NCBI RefSeq assembly: GCF_037327425.1
Contig: NZ_CP147846.1
Coordinates: 372,001-436,000 of the forward strand
Direction: 5' to 3'
Length of the DNA: 64,000 nucleotides
From: Rhodococcus sovatensis
GTDB taxonomy: Bacteria > Actinomycetota > Actinomycetes > Mycobacteriales > Mycobacteriaceae
How positions within the stretch are numbered: position 1 is the first letter of the stretch; each line of letters begins with the position of its first letter. Below are positions 49,266 to 57,950 of the stretch, in pieces. The position numbers and the translations under genes were made by a program. Below the pieces are notes generated by a model. That model saw only the letters and a list, made by a program, of their open reading frames with translations. It ran no database searches and was not told the DNA's origin.

Positions 49266-50495
49266 GTGTCGTCCAACGAGAAGTCACTGAATCTGAGCTC
49301 GCGGCCGGCCGCCGAGGCGTACGTGTCCAAAGTGTGTTTCAAGCTCGGACCACCGCAACTCATCGGTGCCGAACTCGAATGGTTGACCTACACGAAGAAC
49401 GGCGACAGGCCGTCGCTCGACAATATTGCCACTGCGCTGGGCGAGTACGCACCGCGCAGCATCGCACCGAATTCACCCGCCCTGACGTTGCCGGGCGGTA
49501 GTGCTGTCACCATCGAACCCGGTGGCCAGATCGAACTGTCCAGCGCACCGCACGCCTCCGTGCAGGAACTTCAACGGGCATTGGATGCCGACGCCGAAAT
49601 GCTGGCGTCGCTGATGGACGCCGGCCACCTCGGCATGGCGTCGGCTCCGGCCGATCAAGACAGGGACCCTCAGCGCCTGCTGGTTCTGCCGCGGTACTGC
49701 GCGATGGAGAACCGGTTCACCACCATCGGGCCGTTCGGCAAGCTCATGATGTGCAATACCGCGGCCGCGCAGGTGAGCGTCGACGCCGGAACCGATCGCG
49801 CCGACGTCGCGCGGCGGTGGACCATGCTCGAGACCGTCGGGCCGGCGCTCGTAGCAGCGTTCGCGTGCTCACCGACGCTTCGCGGTGCTCCCGCCGGGCA
49901 CTGGGCGTCGCAACGCATGCGCACCTGGCTCGAATTGGATGACAGCAGAACCGAAGTCCCGGCCACCGCTGACCCGGTGACCGACTACGCGCGCTGGGCC
50001 CTGGATGTACCTCTGCTGTGCATCCGCAGCGACGGTGAGAGCTGGGATGCACCGGCGGGAACGACGTTCGCGCAGTGGATCGAGGACGAGGAACTCGTCG
50101 GCCGGTCGCCGACCACTGCCGATCTCGGCTACCACTTGACGACGCTGTTTCCCCACGTGCGGGCCTGCGGGCATCTCGAGGTCAGATACCTCGACGCGCA
50201 ACCCGACGGTCAGTGGGTCGTCCCCACTGCGGTTTTCGACGCGTTGTTGTCCGATCCAGCGATCACCTCGCACGCCACCGACCTTGCGCGGAGATCTGCG
50301 GGCCGCTGGGTCGACGCGGCACGGCACGGACTGGCCGATCACTGCCTGCGCTCGGCTGCCGAGGACCTGCTGCACCTGGCCGCAGCCAATTCCGACGCGT
50401 ACGGCGACGTCGTGGCACAAGCCGCCGAACGATGTCGCACCGGTGAACCGCCCACATTCAGCAACAACGCGGCTACGACAAAGGAGTCGGTGTGA
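49266..50495 (+). CDS. egtA: Ergothioneine biosynthesis glutamate--cysteine ligase EgtA
   Basis: A 409-residue GshA-type ligase making gamma-glutamylcysteine for ergothioneine. It contains LIGAELEWLTY (metal/glutamate site), LPGGSAVTIEPGGQIELSSA and RYCAMENRFTTIGPFGKLMM followed by CNTAAAQVSVDAG, all typical of EgtA. GTG 49266 is taken because AAGGAGG lies just upstream; GTG 49239 is less likely. The stop overlaps the egtB start (GTGTGA), so the genes are coupled. Confidence 0.93.
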   Translation: MSSNEKSLNLSSRPAAEAYVSKVCFKLGPPQLIGAELEWLTYTKNGDRPSLDNIATALGEYAPRSIAPNSPALTLPGGSAVTIEPGGQIELSSAPHASVQELQRALDADAEMLASLMDAGHLGMASAPADQDRDPQRLLVLPRYCAMENRFTTIGPFGKLMMCNTAAAQVSVDAGTDRADVARRWTMLETVGPALVAAFACSPTLRGAPAGHWASQRMRTWLELDDSRTEVPATADPVTDYARWALDVPLLCIRSDGESWDAPAGTTFAQWIEDEELVGRSPTTADLGYHLTTLFPHVRACGHLEVRYLDAQPDGQWVVPTAVFDALLSDPAITSHATDLARRSAGRWVDAARHGLADHCLRSAAEDLLHLAAANSDAYGDVVAQAAERCRTGEPPTFSNNAATTKESV

Positions 50496-51790
50496 CCAGC
50501 ATCGAAGACCTCAGGAGCAAGGTCGAGACCGTTCTGACGCGCAGCCGGGCACGGAGCGCTGCCCTCACCGAGTGCGTCGACGAGACCGACCTCACTGCGC
50601 AGCATTCTCCACTGATGAGCCCTCTCGTCTGGGATCTGGCGCACATCGGAAACCAAGAAGAACTCTGGCTCGTTCGCGACGTCGGCGGCCGAGAACCGGT
50701 GCGCCAGGACATCGACGAACTGTACGACGCCTTCAAGCATTCCCGGTCCAGCAGGCGCGCGCTGCCCTTGCTGTCTCCCGATGAGGCACGCAAGTACGTG
50801 TCGACGGTCCGGGAGAAGGTGTGGGACGTCCTCGGTAACAGCCCGCTCGACGGCCGCAGGCTCGAACGGGACGGCTTCGCCTTCGGGATGGTCGCGCAGC
50901 ACGAACAACAGCACGACGAGACGATGCTCGCTACCCACCAACTCCGCACCGGCCCTGCTGTTCTGCACGCCCCGCAGCCGCCGCGATCACGCGTCAGTGC
51001 AACCGGTGAAGCGATCATCGAAGGTGGCGAATTCACCATGGGAACCACCCTCGACCCATGGGCACTCGACAACGAACGCCCCGCTCATGCAACGTACGTT
51101 CCGACGTTTGCGATCGACGTCGCGCCCGTCACCAACGGTCAGTACGCGGAGTTCATCGCACATGACGGGTACGACCGGCCCGAACTGTGGAGCGAGCGCG
51201 GTTGGGCCCACCGCACAAGCGAAGGTCTCCGCGCACCACAGTTCTGGGAGGTCGATGCAGACGGAAGCTGGTGGCGTCGGGCATTCGGGGTGACGGAACC
51301 GGTGAAGCCGAACCAGCCCGTGGTGCATGTGTGCTTCTTCGAGGCCGAGGCGTACGCCAACTGGGCAGGCAAACGTCTTCCGACGGAAGCAGAATGGGAG
51401 AAGGCGGCACGGTTCGATCCGTCCACCGGGAGTGTTCGCAAGTACCCGTGGGGCGACGCCGAACCGACCGAACTGCACGCCAACCTGGGGCAACGCCACC
51501 TCGAACCCGCCGATGTCGGCGCATACCCGGCAGGCGCGTCACCGCACGGCGTGCACCAGTTGATCGGCGACGTGTGGGAGTGGACATCCTCGGAGTTCGG
51601 GCCGTATCCGGGCTTCGCTCCGTTCCCGTACGCGGAGTACTCCGAGGTGTTTCTGCGCGGTGACTACCGGGTTTTGCGCGGCGGATCCTTCGGTACCGAC
51701 GAGGTTGCGTGCCGCGGGACATTCCGCAACTGGGACCACCCGATTCGGAGGCAGATCTTCGCTGGCTTCAGGTGCGCACGAGATGTGTAG
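50492..51790 (+). CDS. egtB: Ergothioneine biosynthesis sulfoxide synthase EgtB
   Basis: A 432-residue non-heme iron enzyme joining gamma-glutamylcysteine (or cysteine) to hercynine with oxygen. The N-terminal DinB-like domain supplies the iron-binding histidines in SPLVWDLAHIGNQEELWL and VAQHEQQHDETML. The C-terminal formylglycine-enzyme-like domain carries EGGEFTMGTTLDPWALDNER, YANWAGKRLPTEAEWEKAAR, IGDVWEWTSSEF and VLRGGSFGTDEV. The start is GTG 50492. The end overlaps egtC by eight bases. Confidence 0.95.
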   Translation: MTSIEDLRSKVETVLTRSRARSAALTECVDETDLTAQHSPLMSPLVWDLAHIGNQEELWLVRDVGGREPVRQDIDELYDAFKHSRSSRRALPLLSPDEARKYVSTVREKVWDVLGNSPLDGRRLERDGFAFGMVAQHEQQHDETMLATHQLRTGPAVLHAPQPPRSRVSATGEAIIEGGEFTMGTTLDPWALDNERPAHATYVPTFAIDVAPVTNGQYAEFIAHDGYDRPELWSERGWAHRTSEGLRAPQFWEVDADGSWWRRAFGVTEPVKPNQPVVHVCFFEAEAYANWAGKRLPTEAEWEKAARFDPSTGSVRKYPWGDAEPTELHANLGQRHLEPADVGAYPAGASPHGVHQLIGDVWEWTSSEFGPYPGFAPFPYAEYSEVFLRGDYRVLRGGSFGTDEVACRGTFRNWDHPIRRQIFAGFRCARDV

Positions 51791-52523
51791 ACACCTGGGC
51801 TATCTCGGTCCGGCACGCAGCGTGGGTGAGGTCCTGACACAGGGGTCCAACTCACTGCGTGTGCAGTCCTGGGCGCCGAAGGACATGCGCGGCGGCGGGA
51901 CCATCAATGCAGACGGCTTCGGTGCCGCGTGGTGGACCAGCGGAACGACCGGGTTGTCGAGCTATCGCAATTCGATGCCGATCTGGTCGGATCCGGCCGT
52001 GGACGATGTGCTCACCGGACTCTCGTCGACTGCCGTCGTAGCCGCCGTCCGTTCGGCCACGGTCGGGATGCCGGTCGAGCGGAGTGCTTGTGCGCCGTTC
52101 ATCGACGACACCTGGGCCTTCAGCCACAACGGCGTCGTTTTCGGGTGGCCCGACGCCATGGTTGATCTGGTGTCGGAGGTGCCCACGAAAGACCTCTTGA
52201 CCCTCCCCGCGCCGACGGATTCCGCGGCGCTGTGGGTGGTGCTCCGGCACCTGTTGGCCGAACACGAGCCGGAGAAGGCGCTGCGGATGCTCGTCGCACG
52301 CGTCGAGCAGTCTTCTCCTGGGCCACGTCTGAACCTTCTCCTCGGTGACGGCTCCACGTTGTACGCCACCACGCGGCACCACGCGTTGTCCGTTCTGCGG
52401 ACCGAGGACTCGGTCACCGTCGCATCCGAACCTCTCGACGACAGCCCCGGGTGGGAGGCGATCGGCGACCGCAAGTTCGTTGTCGCTCGCCCCGGCCACG
52501 TCGACATCACCGACCTCGATTGA
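51783..52523 (+). CDS. egtC: Ergothioneine biosynthesis gamma-glutamyl hydrolase EgtC
   Basis: A 246-residue class II glutamine amidotransferase-fold enzyme that removes the gamma-glutamyl group from the EgtB product. Cys2 in MCRHLGYLGP is the N-terminal nucleophile, RGGGTINADGFGAAWW is the family loop and CAPFIDDTWAFSHNGVVFG the substrate/oxyanion region. The start ATG 51783 lies inside the egtB end, so the nucleophile position fixes the start. EgtD follows 10 bases downstream. Confidence 0.93.
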   Translation: MCRHLGYLGPARSVGEVLTQGSNSLRVQSWAPKDMRGGGTINADGFGAAWWTSGTTGLSSYRNSMPIWSDPAVDDVLTGLSSTAVVAAVRSATVGMPVERSACAPFIDDTWAFSHNGVVFGWPDAMVDLVSEVPTKDLLTLPAPTDSAALWVVLRHLLAEHEPEKALRMLVARVEQSSPGPRLNLLLGDGSTLYATTRHHALSVLRTEDSVTVASEPLDDSPGWEAIGDRKFVVARPGHVDITDLD

Positions 52524-52533
52524 AGGAGAAACC

Positions 52534-53514
52534 GTGTCGGACATCGCACTCGATGTGCACATTTCACCGGAGAGGCTCCTGGAGGACCTCCGCACAGACG
52601 TGCGGCAGGGCCTGACGGCGTCACCGAAGTGGCTCTCGCCCAAATGGTTCTACGACGCAACAGGCAGTGCGCTGTTCGAACAGATCACCGAGCTGCCCGA
52701 GTACTATCCGACGCGCACCGAGCGGGCGCTGATCGAGGCGCATGCCTACGACATCGCCGAACGGACCGACGCAGCTATTCTCGTCGAACTCGGTTCGGGA
52801 TCCTCGGAGAAGACACGGCTGCTGATCGCCGCCGGGACCAAGCACGGGTCGCTGCGCAAGTACGTACCGCAGGATGTGTCACCGTCGGCTTTGGAAGGGG
52901 CGATAGGCCAGCTCACGCAAGAGTTTCCGTCGCTCGAAGTGCAGGGAATCGTCAGCGATTTCACCGATACGCTCCAGAATCTGCCTGCCGACGGGAGCCG
53001 TACCATCGCCTTCTTGGGCGGCACTCTCGGCAATCTCATTCCCGACGAGCGAGCCGTCTTCCTGGCCGACGTCGCACAGGCTCTCATCGCGGGTGAGTTT
53101 TTGCTGCTCGGTGTCGGGCTCGTCATCGACGAGGATGTCGTGGTTCCCGCGTACGACGACGCGGCAGGGGTTACCGCGCAGTTCAACGCGAACGTGCTGT
53201 CCGTGCTCAACGACCGACTCGGCGCCGACTTCGACAGCGAGAACTTCGAACACGTCGCGTTGTGGAACGCCGACGCGGAGTGGATCGAGATGCGGTTGCG
53301 CGCCACGCGGACTCAGCAGGTTCGTATCGAGGACCTCGATCTCGACGTCACCTTCGACGAGGGCGAAGAACTCCGCACCGAGATCTCGGCCAAGTTCCGG
53401 CGCGAGGGGATCCAACGAGAACTCGTCGACGCGGGATTCCGCATCGACGAGTTCTGGACGGATCCGCAGGAACGGTTCGCCCTCATCCTGGCTCGGCGCA
53501 GCGACACTCGCTGA
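52534..53514 (+). CDS. egtD: L-histidine N-alpha-methyltransferase EgtD
   Basis: A 326-residue SAM methyltransferase that trimethylates histidine to hercynine, the first step of the pathway. It has LSPKWFYDATGSALFEQITE with LPEYYPTRTER, the SAM loop ILVELGSGSSEKTRLLI, YVPQDVSPSALE and IAFLGGTLGNL, and ends EFWTDPQERFALILARRS. The GTG start at 52534 has AAGGAG upstream. It closes the egtABCD unit. Confidence 0.95.
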   Translation: MSDIALDVHISPERLLEDLRTDVRQGLTASPKWLSPKWFYDATGSALFEQITELPEYYPTRTERALIEAHAYDIAERTDAAILVELGSGSSEKTRLLIAAGTKHGSLRKYVPQDVSPSALEGAIGQLTQEFPSLEVQGIVSDFTDTLQNLPADGSRTIAFLGGTLGNLIPDERAVFLADVAQALIAGEFLLLGVGLVIDEDVVVPAYDDAAGVTAQFNANVLSVLNDRLGADFDSENFEHVALWNADAEWIEMRLRATRTQQVRIEDLDLDVTFDEGEELRTEISAKFRREGIQRELVDAGFRIDEFWTDPQERFALILARRSDTR

Positions 53515-53535
53515 GCGTCATTGAGGTCACCTCGC

Positions 53536-54918
53536 TCATGCGTCGGCGAGAGCGACCACCGGCGCTATGGCGTTCGCTCGCCGCGACGGAATCAGCGACG
53601 CGCCGAGTGCGAGAAGCGCGGCGCACAGAACGGTTCCTACGATGACGGCCCACGGTAGCGTCGGCAACTGAATACCTGACTGGGCAATCGATCCCAGCAG
53701 CGATTGCGCGGCAGCCCACCCGTAGACGATGCCGAGGAGAAGCCCGAATCCCATCGACGCAATCACCATCTGGGCGCTTTCGGACACGATCATTCCTCGA
53801 ATCTGTCTGCGGGTGAACCCGAGTGCGCGTAGCAATCCCAGTTCGCGGGTGCGCTGCATGATGCTGAGCGAGAGATTGTTGACCATCCCGACTGCGGCGA
53901 TGACGCCGGAGAAGCCGATGAGACCGGTCATGATGCCGACGGTGACGGTCAGTACCTGATCGAGAGATTCCTCGCTGAACTCGTTCTGCAGCATCGACCG
54001 GTAGCTGTACATCGCCACCGCGAAGGTCACGACGAGGGTGACGCCGATCAACAAACCGAGCGCCGTTCGAGTGCTGCGCTCCGGGTATCTCGTTGCATTT
54101 GCGGAGGCCAAGCGTGCCGCGGGTGCATTGCCGAACAGGCGTCCGACATGGCGGAGGATCCACGGAACGATCCGGTGGGCACCCACCATGATTCCGGTGA
54201 AGGACGCTGCGCCACCGGCGAATGCGACCAGAACACCTGCGGGCGTCATGGTTCCCACGATGACTCCGAGTCCGAGCAGCATCGCCCCGCCCGCGATCAG
54301 GACGATGGCGAACGTCGTTCGGGCTCTGCGCCGACGAGCACCGCCGTCGTGGGTTTCGACGATCGCGCCGGTGGCCTGAATGGGCGTCACGTCGAGGACT
54401 CGCTTTGCCCCGACGTAGGACGCTACCCACGTGGTCCCGACGACGATGACGACCGGCAACGCAACCAGCGGCTGAACCGTCGTGTAGGCAACGTCGGGGA
54501 GTTTGCCGGCGGAGACCGCGACAGCTCGCGCGAGGTGGCTCAGCGCGACGCCGACCACAAGCCCGACGGCGGCGCCGAACAACCCCACCGACAGACCTTC
54601 GCGGGAGACAGAGCGTCGCAGTTCGCGACCGGAGGCGCCGAGAAGCCGCAGCAGCGCAATTGTTTTCGTGCGACCCGCGACGATAGTGGAGAACGTGTTG
54701 GCAGTGACGACCGACGCTACGTAGAGCGCCAGCAGGATGAACACCATCGCCACGCAGTACAGCGCGACGGCGACGGCGCCTTGACCGTCCTCGCCGAAGA
54801 TGTCGAGCAGGAACGCAGTCGCCTGGATCAGTACCACACCGAAGAACGACGCCAGTGCCGTCACCAGGATGCTCGAACCGTGGTCGTTGCGTGCGGTCGA
54901 ACCGGTCGCGGCCCTCAC
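53536..54918 (-). CDS. ABC transporter permease, FtsX/MacB type
   Basis: A 460-residue permease with four major membrane segments in two halves. The first, ILVTALASFFGVVLIQATAF and ALYCVAMVFILLALYVASVV, is followed by AGRTKTIALLRLLGASGREL, a typical FtsX cytoplasmic loop. The second half holds VTLVVTFAVAMYSYR, RTRELGLLRALGFTRRQIRG and the final helices to LIPSRRANAIAPVVALADA. About half the length of double FtsX permeases and without a large periplasmic domain. GTG 54918 overlaps the ATPase stop (GTGA). It probably exports a lipid, peptide or antibiotic. Confidence 0.83.
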   Translation of the reverse strand: MRAATGSTARNDHGSSILVTALASFFGVVLIQATAFLLDIFGEDGQGAVAVALYCVAMVFILLALYVASVVTANTFSTIVAGRTKTIALLRLLGASGRELRRSVSREGLSVGLFGAAVGLVVGVALSHLARAVAVSAGKLPDVAYTTVQPLVALPVVIVVGTTWVASYVGAKRVLDVTPIQATGAIVETHDGGARRRRARTTFAIVLIAGGAMLLGLGVIVGTMTPAGVLVAFAGGAASFTGIMVGAHRIVPWILRHVGRLFGNAPAARLASANATRYPERSTRTALGLLIGVTLVVTFAVAMYSYRSMLQNEFSEESLDQVLTVTVGIMTGLIGFSGVIAAVGMVNNLSLSIMQRTRELGLLRALGFTRRQIRGMIVSESAQMVIASMGFGLLLGIVYGWAAAQSLLGSIAQSGIQLPTLPWAVIVGTVLCAALLALGASLIPSRRANAIAPVVALADA

Positions 54919-55667
54919 GCGACCTTCTCCATCGCGAGCATGTAACCCGAGATCTGCTCTGGAGTCGACCGGCGCCGCTCGTCGACGATGCGTCCGTCGG
55001 CGAGGAAAACAATACGGTCGGCGTAACTGGCGGCGATCGGGTCGTGGGTGACCATGACGATCGACTGCCCGTATTCCTCGGCAGCAGCGGCCAGGAGTGC
55101 GAGAACCTCTCGGCCGGTGCGGGAATCGAGGTTGCCCGTCGGTTCGTCGGCGAAGATCAGGTGTGGCGTGGAGCCGAGCGCTCGGGCGATGGCGACTCGT
55201 TGCTGCTGCCCGCCGGACAGTTGGTGCGGTAGATGACCGGTCCGTTCGCTCAGACCGAGCGTCTGGATGAGCTGCGCCACCCATGCCGATTCCGATTCGG
55301 TAGGTGCATGTCCGTCGAGCTCGAACGGAAGCATGATGTTGGCGCGGACATCGAGCGTCGGAACGAGATTGAAGGCCTGGAAGATGAAGCCGATCTGGCG
55401 TCGTCGAAGTTCGGTGAGGGCGTCGTCGCCGAGGCGAGTGATGTCGGTGTCCGCGAGCACGACTTGGCCGGAGGTGACGGAATCCAGACCGGCCATGATG
55501 TGCATGAGCGTGGATTTGCCGGAGCCGGACGGGCCCATGATGGCAGTGAATTGGCCTCGATGCACGTCCAAGGACACGTCGTCGAGTGCGTGCACGATGT
55601 TCGTGGTGTCACCGTAGCTCTTACGTACTCGGTGTACGCGAGCGACGGGGGAAGTTGTGTTCGTCAT
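54915..55667 (-). CDS. ABC transporter ATPase, LolD/MacB type
   Basis: A 250-residue ATPase. It has IMGPSGSGKSTLMHIMAGLD (Walker A), IGFIFQAFNLVPTLDVRANI (Q loop), HQLSGGQQQRVAIARALGST (signature), LIFADEPTGNLDSRTGREVL (Walker B and D loop) and MVTHDPIAASYADRI (H loop). The start at 55667 is MTNTTSPVAR. It is translated together with the permease. The two-component system two genes away may control this exporter, as in related systems (inference). Confidence 0.9.
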   Translation of the reverse strand: MTNTTSPVARVHRVRKSYGDTTNIVHALDDVSLDVHRGQFTAIMGPSGSGKSTLMHIMAGLDSVTSGQVVLADTDITRLGDDALTELRRRQIGFIFQAFNLVPTLDVRANIMLPFELDGHAPTESESAWVAQLIQTLGLSERTGHLPHQLSGGQQQRVAIARALGSTPHLIFADEPTGNLDSRTGREVLALLAAAAEEYGQSIVMVTHDPIAASYADRIVFLADGRIVDERRRSTPEQISGYMLAMEKVA

Positions 55668-55802
55668 GGCTACGACGTTATGAGCGTCGGCTCGGCAAAG
55701 AATCAGGCTGGAGTAGTCGGTTCGTACATCCCGAGGATGACCTGTCCGCGCGCAAATGATGACATGGGTCGTATTCGTTTGGCGCACGGGCAGGTCAGCG
55801 GC

Positions 55803-56198
55803 TCAGGCGACCGCAGTCCCCTCGAGTTCGACCATCTGACCGGCTAGTGCGAGCCGCGTCACTCCGAGCATCGTGGTCGCCGGGGCCGCTCCGGCAGCAC
55901 CCAATCTTGCTGCGAGGACGCCGTAGTGCTGAAACAGCTGATCGACGTCTGTGGTGTAGACGTTCAGCCGGACCAGATGCGCGAGGGTCATTCCGGCGTC
56001 GACGAGTACGGCTTCGACGTTGTCCAGACACAGCGCGAGCTGGGCCGCCATGTCCCCGTCGTGCCGGGGTGCGCCGTCGGTGTCGGTCGCGGTCTGGCCG
56101 GAGCAATACAGGGTTTTGGTGTGCCCGGATACCAACTCGGCTTGGTTGAATCCCATGTCCACCGACCACGTCACCGGATTGATCGCAGTTCGTTCCAT
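55803..56198 (-). CDS. RidA/YjgF-family protein
   Basis: A 131-residue protein of the RidA superfamily, with KTLYCSGQTATDTDGAPRHD, DNVEAVLVDAGMTLAHLVRL and then NVYTTDVDQL, and ATTMLGVTRLALAGQMVELE near the end. The canonical Arg of catalytic RidA (in the R-x-x-x-x-V/I motif) is not present at this position, since TRLALAG-like residues replace it, so deaminase activity is doubtful. It is divergent from a WYL regulator with 102 bases between starts, which suggests the regulator controls it. Confidence 0.8.
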   Translation of the reverse strand: MERTAINPVTWSVDMGFNQAELVSGHTKTLYCSGQTATDTDGAPRHDGDMAAQLALCLDNVEAVLVDAGMTLAHLVRLNVYTTDVDQLFQHYGVLAARLGAAGAAPATTMLGVTRLALAGQMVELEGTAVA

Positions 56199-56300
56199 CG
56201 AAAGTGTGCTCCATTCATCTCGCGTGCAATTCGAGTACGCACAACAGCCTCGCAACAATTCACGACATCCTTGGTCATGTATTTCGGTACTCTTCGCGGC

Positions 56301-57284
56301 ATGCGCGCCGACAGGTTGGTCTCGCTGGTACTGCTGTTGCGCCAGCGCGGGCGAATGACGGCGGATGCCCTTGCCCGCGAGCTGGAAGTGTCGACCCGCA
56401 CCGTTCTCCGCGACGTCGAGGCGCTCTCGGTGGCAGGTGTTCCGGTGTCTGCCGAGCGTGGTCGCCACGGCGGGTTCGCGCTGTTGCCCGGTTTCCGCAC
56501 CGAACTGACCGGACTCAATCACGACGAGGCACTCGCGCTGCTTGCGGCCGCAGGGTCGGGGAGCGGTCAGCAGGTCTTCGGCCTCGGATCGGCGCTCGCG
56601 TCGGCGTTGCGCAAAGTGATGGACGCGCTGCCCGACGGGAACCGAAACACCGCGAGCGATGCGGCCGATCGCTTTCTGATCGAGCCGGAGTTCGATCTCC
56701 TGTCGCGTCGATCGGACATCGAGCTCGTACCTGCCGCCGTCATGGTCGAGGTGCGGCGCGCAGTGCTCGCTGGACACAAGTTGCGCATCCACTACGCACC
56801 GGAAGGGAAAGACGCGCAGTGGCGAACGGTGGATCCGATTGGACTGGTCACTGTTCGCGACCGCGGCTACCTCCTGGCCACGAGAGACGGGGCGGACCGC
56901 ACCTACCGGTTGTCGAGGCTGCTGGACGCCGAAGCGCTGTCCGAACCGGCACAGCGCCCGGATCGGATCCATCTCGAACGACTGTGGCGGGAACGCAGCA
57001 CGCGGTTTAGGAGCGAGGGCACAGGAGTGAGCGCAGTGGTCCGCGTGAATCCGAGGCGACGGGACGAGCTGATCAACACCGCGTTGGCGGTCCTAGCCGA
57101 GGAATCGGACGCAGACGGTTGGCTGCGGCTGGAAGTCACCTTCCAAGATGCACGCCACGCCGAATGGGCTCTGTGGCAACTCGCCACCGATGCGCACGTG
57201 CTCGAACCGCAGTCGCTTCGGGCCGCACTGTACGACCGTGCTGCCGCGATCACCGCATGCTACGAATCGAACCTCGTCCCCTGA
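56301..57284 (+). CDS. WYL-domain transcriptional regulator
   Basis: A 327-residue regulator with HTH_11 (RADRLVSLVLLLRQRGRMTA; LARELEVSTRTVLRDVEALS; wing GRHGGFALLPG), the WYL domain (LRIHYAPEGKDAQWRTVDPI; VTVRDRGYLLATRDG, where the Trp-Tyr-Leu is Gly-Tyr-Leu) and a C-terminal WCX extension. ATG 56301 is chosen; ATG 56277 is possible. It is divergent from the RidA-like gene and converges on the NarL-type regulator gene with six bases between stops. Confidence 0.88.
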   Translation: MRADRLVSLVLLLRQRGRMTADALARELEVSTRTVLRDVEALSVAGVPVSAERGRHGGFALLPGFRTELTGLNHDEALALLAAAGSGSGQQVFGLGSALASALRKVMDALPDGNRNTASDAADRFLIEPEFDLLSRRSDIELVPAAVMVEVRRAVLAGHKLRIHYAPEGKDAQWRTVDPIGLVTVRDRGYLLATRDGADRTYRLSRLLDAEALSEPAQRPDRIHLERLWRERSTRFRSEGTGVSAVVRVNPRRRDELINTALAVLAEESDADGWLRLEVTFQDARHAEWALWQLATDAHVLEPQSLRAALYDRAAAITACYESNLVP

Positions 57285-57290
57285 CCGACG

Positions 57291-57950
57291 TCAGCGTGCC
57301 AGGCCGTGCTCGAAGGCGAACACCACCAACTGGACCCGGTCGCGCAGGTCGAGCTTGGTGAAGATCCGACTGAGATGTGTCTTCACCGTTGCTTCACTGA
57401 GGTATTCGCTCGCCGCGATCTCAGAGTTGCTCATGCCGGTCGCGGCGAGCCGAAAGATCTCCTGCTCGCGGGAGGTCAGGCGAGTGAACCGCTCCGGGAT
57501 CACCGGCTCGGCGGGTGTGTCGGTGTAGTGACCGAGCAGCGCAGTCGTCGCTGATGCGGCGATGACCGAATTGCCCGCGTGGACGGTCCGAATCGCCGCC
57601 AGTAGGAACTCGGGATCAGCGTCCTTGAGCACGAACCCGCTGGCACCGGCCTTGATCGCCCGGGCCGCGCTCTCGTCGAGATCGAACGTCGTCAGCACGA
57701 GAATTTTCGGTGGGCTCGCCATGGCCGTCACGATTTCGGTCGTCGCAGAGATGCCGTCGAGCACGGGCATTCGGATGTCCATCAGTATGACGTCCGGCGA
57801 CGTGGCCGCCGCCAATTCGACACCTTCACGGCCGTTGCCGGCCTCGCCGACGAATTCGAGATCGGCCTGCGAGGACACCAACATTCTGATTCCGGCTCGG
57901 AACAGCTGCTGATCGTCGACGAGTGCCACCCGGATGGGGGAGTCGTTCAC
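57291..57950 (-). CDS. NarL/LuxR-type response regulator
   Basis: A 219-residue response regulator. The receiver has VALVDDQQLFRAGIRMLVSS, the phospho-acceptor Asp58 in VILMDIRMP, the Thr in VLTTFDLD and Lys in FVLKDADPE. The LuxR helix-turn-helix is FTRLTSREQEIFRLAATGMS with NSEIAASEYLSEATVKTHLS. It starts with GTG 57950 directly after the kinase stop. With the kinase it forms a DesKR-like pair that often controls neighbouring exporters. Confidence 0.92.
   Translation of the reverse strand: MNDSPIRVALVDDQQLFRAGIRMLVSSQADLEFVGEAGNGREGVELAAATSPDVILMDIRMPVLDGISATTEIVTAMASPPKILVLTTFDLDESAARAIKAGASGFVLKDADPEFLLAAIRTVHAGNSVIAASATTALLGHYTDTPAEPVIPERFTRLTSREQEIFRLAATGMSNSEIAASEYLSEATVKTHLSRIFTKLDLRDRVQLVVFAFEHGLAR

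Noticed and set aside
53483..55012. 509-residue minus-strand frame
   Set aside because: Arg/His-rich frame overlapping the FtsX permease, which has clear membrane segments.
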